A stretch of DNA of 64,000 bases from Polyangiaceae bacterium (GTDB lineage Bacteria > Myxococcota_A > Polyangia > Polyangiales > Polyangiaceae), in the NCBI GenBank assembly GCA_041389725.1, contig JAWKRG010000003.1, forward strand, positions 558,001 to 622,000, read 5' to 3'. A program made the translations under genes and the position numbers. Below the pieces are notes generated by a model. That model was given only the letters and a program-made list of their open reading frames with translations. It was not told where the DNA came from and did not search any database. Of the stretch, positions 52,894 through 61,865 are shown piece by piece (position 1 is the stretch's first letter; each line of letters begins with the position of its first letter).

Positions 52894-55431
52894 TCAAAAC
52901 GGCGGCAGGTCTTCCGCAGGCACGATCTGCAGCGCTGGCGGCGACGCGTCCTCGGATGCGGAGGCATCCATGGCCTGGGTCGCTTCAGGGTCGACGACCT
53001 GCACCGCCGACGCGTCGGCAGCGGCGGCCCCGGCATCAGCACCGTCAGCGGCCCCGGCATCGCTGCCCGCGTCGATGACCGCTACCTCACTCGGTTCGGT
53101 GCCCTGCAGGAACTCCTCGTCGATTGCGCCCTCGAAACCAGGAGGCGCCAAGAGCCCACTGGCGGGATCGATCTTCGCGACGGTGATGCCTGCGGGACGC
53201 GTGAAGTCTGTGCTCGGCTTGCCCGCGTGCGCCCCTTTCATGAACGCGACCCAACCGGGCAAGGCCGTCACGCCGCCGGCTTCGCCCCAGCCGAGTGGCA
53301 ATGCGTCGTCGTAGCCGACCCACACCGCCGCCACCAAGTCGGTGGTGTAGCCCACGAACCACGCGTCCTTCGCACGATTGGTCGTGCCCGTCTTGCCGGC
53401 CACGGGGCGTCCCAAGGCCAGCGCTCGCTTGGCCGTGCCCTCGGTCACCACGCTCTTCATCAAGCTCGTCGTCAGATACGCCTCGGCCTCGTCCATCACT
53501 CGGCGAGTCGGGACGCGCTCGGGCAGCGCGACCTCTTTGCCGTCGGGCCCCAAGATCTGCGTCACGATGACGGGCGGCGCGAAGGTTCCACCACTGGCCA
53601 GAGTCGCGTAGGCGTTGGCGATCTCGATCGGCCTCAGCTCGTAGGAACCAAGGGCCATGCTCAGATCGGCGCCTAGCTTGCTCTCGATGCCCAGAGCTCG
53701 CGCGTGCTCCACCACGTTGGGCGCGCCCACCTGCGCCAGAATGTGCTCGGCGGCGGCATTGTCACTGCGCGCAAGCGCCTCTCGCACGCGAATTCGCCGT
53801 CGCTGCACGGCGCCGTCGCCCGGGGCGGCCAGCTCCAACACCGTGGCCGCGGTGATGCGTCGGGACTTGAGCGCGTAGCCGTAGACCACGGGCTTGAAGG
53901 AGGACCCCGGTTGCCGCAGCGCGCGAGTGGCGCGGTCCAGGCCCCCCGGCAGCGCTTCATAGCTGCCCACGAGCGCTCGCACCTGCCGCGTGCGCGGGTC
54001 CAGCGCGACCAACGCAGACTGGGGACCGAGTTCGAGCCGCAGCGCGACCTTTTCTCCCGGGGCAGGCTCTTCCAGCACGCCCACGCGCAGGGCTGCACCC
54101 ACCGCCACGAACTCACTGGGCTTGAGACGCTTCGGGTTGTAGCGATCCTCTTTGGCCAGGTTCAGCTGACCGCGAACCTCTCCGACGTCCACGTCGATCG
54201 TGCCCGCCTTGTCGTCCACCGCGTGCACTTTGCCGACGTAGATGTGAAAGGCCTTGGGACGCCCCTCGAACACGGGTCCCCACAGTCGTCGCTTCTCGAG
54301 GGTGAACGGTGGCGCGAGCTTCTGACGCTTCAGATAGTCGTCCAGGTTGTCACGCACCGATTTGCGCGCGAGCGCCTGCAGCGCGGGGTCGATGCTGGTC
54401 TGGACCGTGAACCCACCCTTCTTGGCCTTGGGCCCGGCTGCCACCTCCAAGGTGCGCTTCACCAGCGCGACCACCTCGGGACAGAGTTCGCTCTCCGCGT
54501 CGACGGCCGGGGCGAGACGCAAGGGCGCGGCCTCCGCCTTGGCGTGCAGCTCCGGAGTGACGAAGCCCTTGGCCAGCATCTGATCGAGCACGTACTTGCG
54601 GCGCTTCGCTGCCTTGTCGGGTGCGTTGCGCGGAGACAAGCGCTCCGGAGACGCCACGATGCCGGCGAGCAAGGCAGCCTCGGCCAGGGCCAGCTCTTTC
54701 GCCGGCTTGCCGAAGTAGTAGCGCGCGGCTTCTTCCACGCCGTAGCGGCCATGGCCCAGGTAGATGTGGTTCAGATACAGGTTGTAGATCTCGTCCTTGC
54801 TCAGGTGCTGCTCGAGACGGCGAGCCAGGATCGTTTCGCGGATCTTGCGACGGTAGGTGCGTTCAGGATCGAGGAGCAGGTTCTTCACGACCTGCTGCGT
54901 GATGGTGCTTCCACCCTGCACGGTCTTTCCAGCGCGGATGTTGACCCATAGCGCGCGCAACATCCCGAGATAGTTGAGCCCTTCATGCTCGTAGAATCGA
55001 GCGTCCTCGGCGGCAAGAAAGGCGAGCTTCGCTTCGTTCGAAACGTCCGCCAGGGCCACGACGGTTCGCCGTTCGGTGAAGAGCGAAGCCAGCAGCGTGC
55101 CGTCGCTGGCGAGCACTCGGGTGACTTGCGGCGGCTCGTAGCCACGCTTGAGCTCTTCCACGCTCGGCAGATCCGACTCGTAGTAGCGCACCACCCCCAC
55201 CACGGTGAGCACGCCGAGAATCGCGGTGACGGCGCCAGCGATGGCCAAGCGTTTGAGCCAGGTGAGGACCACGACCTTCCAACGCTCGCCGACTCGGGCC
55301 TCATCCGGCAATTTTTCGGCGAGGCCCGCGTCCGGGGCCGCATTTCCAGCGGGGGAATCGGCACTTTCCCCGCTTTTGAGCGCCCCGCTCGCTTCCGGCG
55401 CAGAGGGTGGGGGCGAGGGCGGTCCGGTCAC
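52894..55431 (-). CDS. Bifunctional penicillin-binding protein 1A
   Basis: An 845-residue class A PBP making and crosslinking peptidoglycan. A cytoplasmic Pro/Ser-rich tail of 55 residues and a membrane helix (62-82) lead to the glycosyltransferase: AAEDARFYEHEG with Glu142, GGSTITQQVVKNLLL and RRKIRETILARRLEQHLSKD. The transpeptidase has the SSFK tetrad (Ser510, Lys513), SDN (556-558) and KTGTT (from Lys680), all intact. An OB-like insertion lies between the domains. The C-terminal tail is Asp/Ala-rich (about 800-845). It starts with GTG overlapping the kinase stop as GTGA, so kinase and PBP are co-translated. Confidence 0.95.
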   Translation of the reverse strand: MTGPPSPPPSAPEASGALKSGESADSPAGNAAPDAGLAEKLPDEARVGERWKVVVLTWLKRLAIAGAVTAILGVLTVVGVVRYYESDLPSVEELKRGYEPPQVTRVLASDGTLLASLFTERRTVVALADVSNEAKLAFLAAEDARFYEHEGLNYLGMLRALWVNIRAGKTVQGGSTITQQVVKNLLLDPERTYRRKIRETILARRLEQHLSKDEIYNLYLNHIYLGHGRYGVEEAARYYFGKPAKELALAEAALLAGIVASPERLSPRNAPDKAAKRRKYVLDQMLAKGFVTPELHAKAEAAPLRLAPAVDAESELCPEVVALVKRTLEVAAGPKAKKGGFTVQTSIDPALQALARKSVRDNLDDYLKRQKLAPPFTLEKRRLWGPVFEGRPKAFHIYVGKVHAVDDKAGTIDVDVGEVRGQLNLAKEDRYNPKRLKPSEFVAVGAALRVGVLEEPAPGEKVALRLELGPQSALVALDPRTRQVRALVGSYEALPGGLDRATRALRQPGSSFKPVVYGYALKSRRITAATVLELAAPGDGAVQRRRIRVREALARSDNAAAEHILAQVGAPNVVEHARALGIESKLGADLSMALGSYELRPIEIANAYATLASGGTFAPPVIVTQILGPDGKEVALPERVPTRRVMDEAEAYLTTSLMKSVVTEGTAKRALALGRPVAGKTGTTNRAKDAWFVGYTTDLVAAVWVGYDDALPLGWGEAGGVTALPGWVAFMKGAHAGKPSTDFTRPAGITVAKIDPASGLLAPPGFEGAIDEEFLQGTEPSEVAVIDAGSDAGAADGADAGAAAADASAVQVVDPEATQAMDASASEDASPPALQIVPAEDLPPF

Positions 55432-56525
55432 TGAATTACGAGCTTCATCACGACGATGGCAATGATGATGCCCAGCGCCAGACAGGCCGCCGCGACGCCC
55501 ACCAGCAGGCCCACCCCCAGGCCCGGCTTGGCGGTTGGTACTGCGTACATTGCTGCATCCGGGGCGGAGGGAAGCGGTCGCTGCCCGCCGGGTTGCGACG
55601 CGAGGGGGGGCGCGGCTTGCGGGGGCTGCGGCGACGCTTGCACCGTGGCGCTGGCGTAGGGTTTGAGGGCTTCCGCAAACTCCTCGGCGCTCTGAAAGCG
55701 GTCCTCGGGCTTCTTCGCGATGGCCTTGGCCAGCACAGCCTCGAGCCCGGGAGGGAACATCTTTCCGGGCACACGCTGGTTGAGCAGGATCGGCTGCTCC
55801 ATCACGTGCTTCTGGATGTACTCCATGGGTGTCTTGGCGTTGAACGGCAGCTTGCCCGTGAGTACTTCGTAGAGGATCACCGCCAAGGAGTAGATGTCGC
55901 TGCGAGCATCGAGGTTCTTGCCCTGAGCCTGCTCAGGCGACATGAACTCCGGCGTCCCGAACACCATGCCCTCCTGCGTCAGGATCACCGACCCGGGGCG
56001 CATCTGTCGCTCGGTCACCTTCGCGAGGCCAAAGTCGAGCACCTTGGGAAAGTCCTTCATCCCGCCTTGCTCGGACAGGAAGATGTTCTCGGGCTTCAAG
56101 TCGCGATGCACGATCCCCATCTGGTGCGCCTCGTGCAGCGCGCCACACACTTGGACGAGCACCGGGATGGCTCGTTCAGGTGGCAGCGGGCCGCCTTTGC
56201 GCACCGTCTGGTTGAGGTTCCGACCTTCCAGGAACTCCATCACGATGTAGAGGGAGCCGTCGTCTTCCAGCTCGCCGTACATGAACACCTTCACGGTGTT
56301 GGGATGCGTGAGCTGGCTCATCGCCCGTGCTTCGCGACGAAAGCGCGACACCAGGTCCTTGCGTCCAGCCAACTTCGGATGGAGGATCTTGATCGCGACC
56401 ATCCGATTCATCTCGGGCTGGGCAGCCTTGTAGACTGAGCCCATGCCGCCGGTTCCGATCTTTTGGAGGATCTGGAACTGCCCTCCTAGGATCTCCCGGC
56501 CGATGAATGGATCGGCAGGTCGCAT
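55428..56525 (-). CDS. Ser/Thr protein kinase coupled to PBP1A
   Basis: About 365 residues from ATG 56525. The kinase domain spans about 17-270: IGTGGMGSVYKA, ATP lysine in VAIKIL, HRDLKPENI, DFGLAK, and the activation-loop end GTPEFMSPEQ. A Pro/Ala/Gln-rich linker leads to a C-terminal membrane helix (GLLVGVAAACLALGIIIAIV) ending four residues before the stop, so there is no outer sensor domain. Four-base overlap with the PBP1A gene suggests the kinase acts on wall synthesis, perhaps phosphorylating the PBP's long cytoplasmic tail; that target is inference. It is divergent from pgeF. Confidence 0.93.
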   Translation of the reverse strand: MRPADPFIGREILGGQFQILQKIGTGGMGSVYKAAQPEMNRMVAIKILHPKLAGRKDLVSRFRREARAMSQLTHPNTVKVFMYGELEDDGSLYIVMEFLEGRNLNQTVRKGGPLPPERAIPVLVQVCGALHEAHQMGIVHRDLKPENIFLSEQGGMKDFPKVLDFGLAKVTERQMRPGSVILTQEGMVFGTPEFMSPEQAQGKNLDARSDIYSLAVILYEVLTGKLPFNAKTPMEYIQKHVMEQPILLNQRVPGKMFPPGLEAVLAKAIAKKPEDRFQSAEEFAEALKPYASATVQASPQPPQAAPPLASQPGGQRPLPSAPDAAMYAVPTAKPGLGVGLLVGVAAACLALGIIIAIVVMKLVIQ

Positions 56526-56615
56526 CGAGCCAGGCTCATAGCAAAACTCCAGCCCCGCTACGAGGCTAGTCGTCGCCTCGGCCCCAGGCAGCAAAAAGCC
56601 CCTACACCGTCGCCA

Positions 56616-57410
56616 ATGTCCGCACCCTCGCTCACCCCCGGCACCGACTACCTACAAAGCCCGCTGCTCTCCGGGCTGGGTTTCAGCCACGCCTTTTTCT
56701 GCCGCTCGGGAGGCGCGAGCACGGGCCCCTACGCATCCCTGTCTTTCAGTGTCGCGGCTGGCGACGACCCGGCGCACGTCGAGGAGAACCTGCGCCGTGC
56801 CGCCGGAGTGCTGGGCGTCGCAGCGGACAGGGTGCTCTACCTCTCTCAGGTACACGGCACCGAGGTCGTGACGGCGGATGCCGCGGCCACACGCGAGCAA
56901 ACGCTGGAGCAACGGGGTGATGGCATCTTGAGTCAAAGCCCCGTCGTCGCGTGCGGGGTGCGCAGCGCCGACTGCGTCCCCTTGCTCCTCGCGCACGTCG
57001 AGAGCGGTGCAGTTTGTGCGGCCCACGCCGGTTGGCGTGGCGTGGCGGGCGGCATGGCGGCGGCGGCGGTCGACGCCCTGCGCAGGGAGGTTGGCCCGGG
57101 TCGTGTGGTCGCTGCCATCGGACCCCACATCGGCGCCGAAGCCTTCGAGGTGGGCGACGACGTCGCTGACGCCCTCGAGGCCGCCTGTCCCCGCGCGAAC
57201 GCCGTCAATCGTGAGCGGTGGCCCAAACCGCACGTATCGCTGCTGCAAATCCTGGTGGAGCAGCTGCGAGAGGTGGGCCTCGACGCCAGGGATGTCGAGT
57301 TCGTCGGGGGGTGCACCATGACCGACGCGACGCGATTCTTCTCCTACCGGCGAGACGGCAAGCTCAGTGGTCGACACCTGTCTGCAATTGTGCCTCGCCG
57401 CATTGTGTAG
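56616..57410 (+). CDS. pgeF: Peptidoglycan editing factor PgeF (YfiH/laccase-domain family)
   Basis: A 264-residue cytoplasmic protein of the DUF152 family, which removes wrongly incorporated L-Ser from UDP-MurNAc peptides and has multicopper-oxidase-like fold. The metal-site triad is His80 in SQVHGTEV, Cys120 in RSADCVPLL and His137 in AAHAGWRGVAGG. The opening GFSHAFFCRSGGASTGPYAS and the IGPHIGAEAFEVGDDV segment are typical. Being divergent to kinase-PBP1A, it adds a second cell-wall function to the region. Confidence 0.94.
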   Translation: MSAPSLTPGTDYLQSPLLSGLGFSHAFFCRSGGASTGPYASLSFSVAAGDDPAHVEENLRRAAGVLGVAADRVLYLSQVHGTEVVTADAAATREQTLEQRGDGILSQSPVVACGVRSADCVPLLLAHVESGAVCAAHAGWRGVAGGMAAAAVDALRREVGPGRVVAAIGPHIGAEAFEVGDDVADALEAACPRANAVNRERWPKPHVSLLQILVEQLREVGLDARDVEFVGGCTMTDATRFFSYRRDGKLSGRHLSAIVPRRIV

Positions 57411-57517
57411 AAAAGTGTAGTGTTTATCGCCTGTTATCAAAGGAGATTGCCGGCCCTCGCTCTAGGTTCACCTGCGGGTAGCACTATTGCGAGCGTCCGC
57501 GTATAGACGGGGCGATT

Positions 57518-59428
57518 ATGGCGTATGGGGTTCGTTGCACCGAGTGTGGCGCCAAGTTTGCGCTCAGCGATCAGCTCTTCGAGCGAAAGGTGAAGGGCAA
57601 GGTCGTCACGGTTCGCTGCAAGCAGTGCCAGAACGACATCACCGTGGACGGCGTCGAGCTGAGCTCACAGCCGGCGAGCGAGCGCCCCATTCCCCTCGAC
57701 GAGAGCGCAATCGACAGCGGTCCCGGGGATGGGACGCCGACGATCCCACTGGTGGTCCAGAGCGGCCGCAACACGATCCCACCGGTCAAGGGCCTGTGGC
57801 TCGTCAGCTTTGCCGCCGAGGATGATCGCGAACTCACGGGAACTCAGATCAAGCGCTCCTTGGAACGTGGCGAGATCGACAGCGAAACCATCGTGTGGCG
57901 CGAGGGGATGCCCGACTGGCTGCCGATTGCGGAGATCCCCGATCTGGCCAAGCTCATCCCCGAAACCGACGCAACCACCGGTGGCTTCTTGGGCACTGGC
58001 ATGCGGGGCGCGGACGCGGCACTCCAGGCCGCACTGAAGAAGGCGAAGAACAAGCGGCCCACCTTGGCACCACCGCCCTCGGAACCAAGCAGCCCGAAGA
58101 TGATGGCGCCGAGTGAGACTGCAGCCGCACCCGCCAAGGCAGTCACGAAGGCGTCAGGGGCCGCAGGCGAGACCGACGAAGTAGGTCCCTTCCGCAGCGT
58201 AGGCTCCGGCACCTTCGAAGTTCGCGAAGGCGAGGAGGAAGAGGCACCGATGAGCTCCGCGCCCATCAGCTTGGCCGAGTCCGAGGTGGAGATCGTGCCG
58301 TCCTCGCCTCCTGCGGCGGCTTCGCCCCAGCCGAAATCTCCGCCGCCGCCGAAGGTTCGCCCCGCGCCGAAGGTCCGCCCCGCGGCGAAGCCCAAGCAGC
58401 TCAATCCCGACCCGGGCGACGACCTGGAAAGCGCCCCGGACAGCGGCACACCAGACCTTCGGTCCCTCACTACCAGTATCAAGCCGAAAGTGCCGCGAAG
58501 AGCGGATCCGTCCGAACGCGTCGATGAGTCCCTGCTCACCCTGAGCGGCGGATCCATCGTCGATGCGGCGCTCGTTCCCCCTACGATCGACCTCGCGACT
58601 GCGCCGGTGCAGCGCGAAGACGAGACGGAGCAAGAAGAAGAAGAGAAGGAAAAGGAGCGCCCCAGTCGCCCTGCCCGCAAGCCAAAGGCGAGCGAACCTG
58701 TGGCGACCACGCGCTCCACGCCTGCCCGCGAGGCGCGCGATGCCGAAGAATCGAAGAGTTCCAATCTGTGGTGGCTGCTGCTCGGCGCGGCAGCCCTCAT
58801 CGGCATCGCGTGGTGGATCGGCAATCAGCGTTCCGAGACGAACGCCCAGGGCGACGCTCCTTCTGCGACGACGCCGCCCACCGCCACCGCGGCTGAGCCC
58901 ACGCCCACCACGGCGGAGACCGTGAGCACCAGCGAAGTGACCCCTGCACCGACGGAGAGTGCCGCGCCGCCCGTGAGCCCGACGACGACCGAGAAACCGA
59001 TCGTCGAAAAGCCGACGACCGAGAAGCCGACAGCCGCAGGCAAACCCGAGGCGACCACCCCCACCGGACCGGAAACCCCCACGCCGACAGCGACGGCCGC
59101 GGAGCCTCCTCCGGAAACTACGGCGACCGCGACGACCACCGCCGAAGCTCCGACCGCCGGCCCCTTCGACAAGAACGCCGCAGTGGCCGCCCTGAACGCT
59201 GCGGCGGGTTCGGCCTCGGGTTGCCGTCAGGAGGGGGATCCGTCGGGCACCGCTACGGTGATCGTCACTTTCGCCAACAGCGGTCGCGTGACCAGCGCCA
59301 CGGTCAACGGGCCCCCCTTTGCGGGCACGCGAACCGGCGGCTGCATCGCATCCCGGATGCGCAGCGCGCGAGTGCCTCCCTTCTCGGGCTCGCCGATCAC
59401 GGTCAGCAAAACCGTGACCATTCAGTGA
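57518..59428 (+). CDS. GltJ/AgmX-like zinc-ribbon, GYF, TonB-type protein
   Basis: A 636-residue protein with the domain order of GltJ (AgmX) of the Myxococcus gliding machine. It has an N-terminal zinc ribbon (Cys7, Cys10, Cys34, Cys37), a GYF_2 domain (about 92-148, GLWLVSFAAEDDRELTG to GMPDWLPIAEIPDL), a long Pro/Ser-rich cytoplasmic linker, a membrane helix (417-434, NLWWLLLGAAALIGIAWW), a Thr/Pro periplasmic spacer, and a TonB/AgmX-type C-terminus (GTATVIVTFANSGRV, then CIASRMRSARVPPFSG). In Myxococcus the ZnR and GYF parts bind MglA and AglZ. No other glt or agl gene is nearby, so it may be a paralogue. Confidence 0.85.
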   Translation: MAYGVRCTECGAKFALSDQLFERKVKGKVVTVRCKQCQNDITVDGVELSSQPASERPIPLDESAIDSGPGDGTPTIPLVVQSGRNTIPPVKGLWLVSFAAEDDRELTGTQIKRSLERGEIDSETIVWREGMPDWLPIAEIPDLAKLIPETDATTGGFLGTGMRGADAALQAALKKAKNKRPTLAPPPSEPSSPKMMAPSETAAAPAKAVTKASGAAGETDEVGPFRSVGSGTFEVREGEEEEAPMSSAPISLAESEVEIVPSSPPAAASPQPKSPPPPKVRPAPKVRPAAKPKQLNPDPGDDLESAPDSGTPDLRSLTTSIKPKVPRRADPSERVDESLLTLSGGSIVDAALVPPTIDLATAPVQREDETEQEEEEKEKERPSRPARKPKASEPVATTRSTPAREARDAEESKSSNLWWLLLGAAALIGIAWWIGNQRSETNAQGDAPSATTPPTATAAEPTPTTAETVSTSEVTPAPTESAAPPVSPTTTEKPIVEKPTTEKPTAAGKPEATTPTGPETPTPTATAAEPPPETTATATTTAEAPTAGPFDKNAAVAALNAAAGSASGCRQEGDPSGTATVIVTFANSGRVTSATVNGPPFAGTRTGGCIASRMRSARVPPFSGSPITVSKTVTIQ

Positions 59429-59434
59429 GGCAGC

Positions 59435-60151
59435 TCACTCGCAATCGGCGAAGACCTGGGTGTGCAGCGCGTCGGCCACGAGTCGATGCCCCTCGTGGTT
59501 CCAATGCACACGATCCGTCGCGAAACGACGGTAGCGAGGACACAGTTCGTCAGTGTCTCCACAGCTGAGGATGGGGTGGATGTCCACGGCGTGGTCCACG
59601 ACGCCGATGCGCGCACGATCGAGGATCCAGTCGTTGAGGCTGTGGGTGGCGGTCGCCCGCTTGTCGTAACCGCCCATCAGTCGCCCCCAGGGAGGCAGCG
59701 TCACGGCCACGACGCGCAGCCCCCGACGCTTTCCTCTCACATACATTGCTGCCAGGTTGGCTTTGACGCGGCCAAGGCGCGGATGGGTCACGGAGCCAGC
59801 GGACAAATCATTCACTCCGCCCAAGACGATCACGTGGGTGTAGTCCACACGCCGAGCCGGGAGCTTGCTCCACTGGTTCAGGTCGACGTCGAAGCGCCAA
59901 CGCATGTGGAGCGTCTGCTGGCCACCGACGCCGTAGGCATCGAATCGGCTCTTCGGGCACTTCCGCGCCAGCTCCGTCAGGTAGTGGCCGCCGCCCACGC
60001 GCACGTCAGTCAGGGAATCGCCGATTGCGGCAACGCGGTAGCGCTGGGTGGGCGGAGCCTCGGCCGTTTCCGCGCCCGGCGCCGCAACGGCGCCCGCGCC
60101 GACCAGGACCAGGGCGGCGATTCCACACGGAATCAAGGCTCGCGGACGCAA
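59435..60151 (-). CDS. SGNH/GDSL hydrolase, secreted
   Basis: About 238 residues. The start at TTG 60151 is chosen because a signal peptide begins there (PCGIAALVLVGAGAVAA region) and AGGG lies eight bases upstream; longer frames are non-coding. SGNH blocks are present: block I AIGDSLTDVRVGGGH (Ser), the Gly in DAYGVGGQQTLHM, block III VIVLGGVNDLSAG (Asn) and block V TDRVHWNHEGHRLVADAL (Asp and His). It is likely an exported esterase or lipase. It is convergent with the GltJ-like gene, six bases between stops, and divergent from the thiolase gene. Confidence 0.87.
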   Translation of the reverse strand: MRPRALIPCGIAALVLVGAGAVAAPGAETAEAPPTQRYRVAAIGDSLTDVRVGGGHYLTELARKCPKSRFDAYGVGGQQTLHMRWRFDVDLNQWSKLPARRVDYTHVIVLGGVNDLSAGSVTHPRLGRVKANLAAMYVRGKRRGLRVVAVTLPPWGRLMGGYDKRATATHSLNDWILDRARIGVVDHAVDIHPILSCGDTDELCPRYRRFATDRVHWNHEGHRLVADALHTQVFADCE

Positions 60152-60283
60152 GGGAACTACCCTACAAAGTTTAGGACACTGGCAGCGCTCGCGCCAATTT
60201 GAGTGCACGAGCGCCAGGACGAGCTCGACGCAAGCCCAAATGGCGGTAGCCTGCCGCCTCTCGGTATTCGAAGGAGATTCATC

Positions 60284-61516
60284 ATGGCTGAGGCATTCAT
60301 TCTGGACGCAGTTCGCACGCCGCGGGGTCGCGGCAAGGCCGGCAAAGGAGCTCTGTCGGGCCTCCATCCGCAAGAGCTACTCGCGCAAACCCTCAATCAA
60401 CTCGCGAAGCGCCAGGGGCTGAAGCGTGAGGAGGTTGACGACGTGGTGGTGGGCTGTGTGTCTCAAGCCAAGGAGCAAGGCGCCTGCATCGCGCGCAACG
60501 CGATCCTGGCTGCCGAGTGGCCCGAGACCGTCACTGGGGTCACGCTCAATCGCTTCTGCGGGTCGGGTCTCCAGGCCGTGAACTTCGCTGCCATGGGCGT
60601 GATGAGCGGGCAGCAAGATCTGGTCGTCGGCGGCGGTGTGGAGAGCATGTCGCGCGTCCCGATGGGCTCAGACGAAGCGATGATCGACGGGCACAACCTG
60701 AAGCTGCGCGAACGCATCTTCCAGGTACCCCAGGGTATCAGCGCAGATCTGATCGCCACCATCGACGGAGTCAGCCGACAAGAGGTGGACCAGTTCGCGC
60801 TGGAAAGTCAAAACAAGGCCGCGCGCGCCGTCGAAGAGAAGCGTTTCGCCAAGAGCCTCTTCCCCGTGTTGGCGGACGACGGCTCGGTTGCGCTGGATCG
60901 CGACGAGCATCCTCGCCCGTCGACCACCCTGGAGAGCCTGGCGGGCCTCGACGCGTCTTTCATCATGATGGGTGCCGCTCCCATGGGCCCCAACGGAGAA
61001 ACCCTCGACCAGCTGGCCCTCAAGCGCTACCCGAACGTGAAGGAAATCAAGCACGTCCACCACGCAGGCAACTCCAGCGGCATCGTCGACGGAGCTGCCG
61101 TCGTGCTCCTGGCTTCGGAGGCGTACGTGAAGCAGAGCGGCCGCAAGGCGCGAGCCAAGATCCGCTCTTTCGCCACCTACGGAGCGGAGCCCGTGATCAT
61201 GCTGACCGCACCGACGCCTGCGAGCGAGTTGGCGCTGAAGAAGGCCGGCATGTCCGTCAAAGACATCGACCTCTGGGAGATCAACGAGGCTTTTGCCGTG
61301 GTTCCCATCAACACGATTCGACGCCTCGGTATCGATCCCGCGCGTGTGAACGTGAACGGCGGCGCGATCGCCCTCGGCCATCCGCTGGGCGCGACCGGCG
61401 CATGCTTGCTGGGCACGGCGCTGGACGAGCTGGAACGCAGCGACAAGAGCACGGCGTTGATCACGTTGTGCATCGGTGGCGGCATGGGCATCGCGACGGT
61501 GATCGAGCGCGTTTGA
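60284..61516 (+). CDS. Acetyl-CoA C-acyltransferase (thiolase)
   Basis: A 410-residue thiolase starting at ATG 60284 with AAGGAG seven bases upstream. Nucleophile Cys92 lies in RFCGSGLQAVN, His366 in GHPLGATGA and the proton-shuttling Cys396 in LCIGGGMG. NEAFAVVPI is also conserved. The enzyme either cleaves 3-ketoacyl-CoA in beta-oxidation or condenses two acetyl-CoA units; the sequence alone does not decide. No other fatty-acid gene is adjacent. The DNA downstream holds a strong hairpin. Confidence 0.95.
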   Translation: MAEAFILDAVRTPRGRGKAGKGALSGLHPQELLAQTLNQLAKRQGLKREEVDDVVVGCVSQAKEQGACIARNAILAAEWPETVTGVTLNRFCGSGLQAVNFAAMGVMSGQQDLVVGGGVESMSRVPMGSDEAMIDGHNLKLRERIFQVPQGISADLIATIDGVSRQEVDQFALESQNKAARAVEEKRFAKSLFPVLADDGSVALDRDEHPRPSTTLESLAGLDASFIMMGAAPMGPNGETLDQLALKRYPNVKEIKHVHHAGNSSGIVDGAAVVLLASEAYVKQSGRKARAKIRSFATYGAEPVIMLTAPTPASELALKKAGMSVKDIDLWEINEAFAVVPINTIRRLGIDPARVNVNGGAIALGHPLGATGACLLGTALDELERSDKSTALITLCIGGGMGIATVIERV

Positions 61517-61865
61517 CGCCGCGAGCCTTCACACGTGGGCGCCGTCCCGGTCGGGACGGCACCTGCGGGTGCGTTTTCGCGCCGGTTTGCGGGGCTGGCG
61601 CGCCGGGGATCCGGTCTTACATTGTGTGAGTCAGCCCCGGTCGGGGAAAACGAGTGTCGCACCCATCCCCGCCCAACCCCGCTCGAGGGGAAGTCGAGCG
61701 CGCCCTCCCCCAATTGCGCTTCTCCCCAACCCCGATCGGTGGCTGACCCTATATCGTCTGCTTCATTGAAGCCGAGCAACGCAAGTTCTGCGGGCAGGGC
61801 GACGCGGTGACGACTCGGCGGCGGTCCGGTATTGCGACGCGGCGCCCGGAGACGGAGCTCTTGGC
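61517..61865. other. Intergenic region between convergent genes
   Basis: No convincing gene lies in these 349 bases. A strong hairpin near the start is listed separately. The rest contains scattered CCCCAACCCCG and CCGGTCGGGG motifs that can pair, but no ordered repeat or RNA gene is evident. Confidence 0.5.
61541..61560. terminator. GC-rich hairpin after thiolase gene
   Basis: GCCGTCCCG and CGGGACGGC pair perfectly across a GT loop, 25 bases past the thiolase stop. A TTTT lies a dozen bases beyond, so it may help end transcription. Confidence 0.45.
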
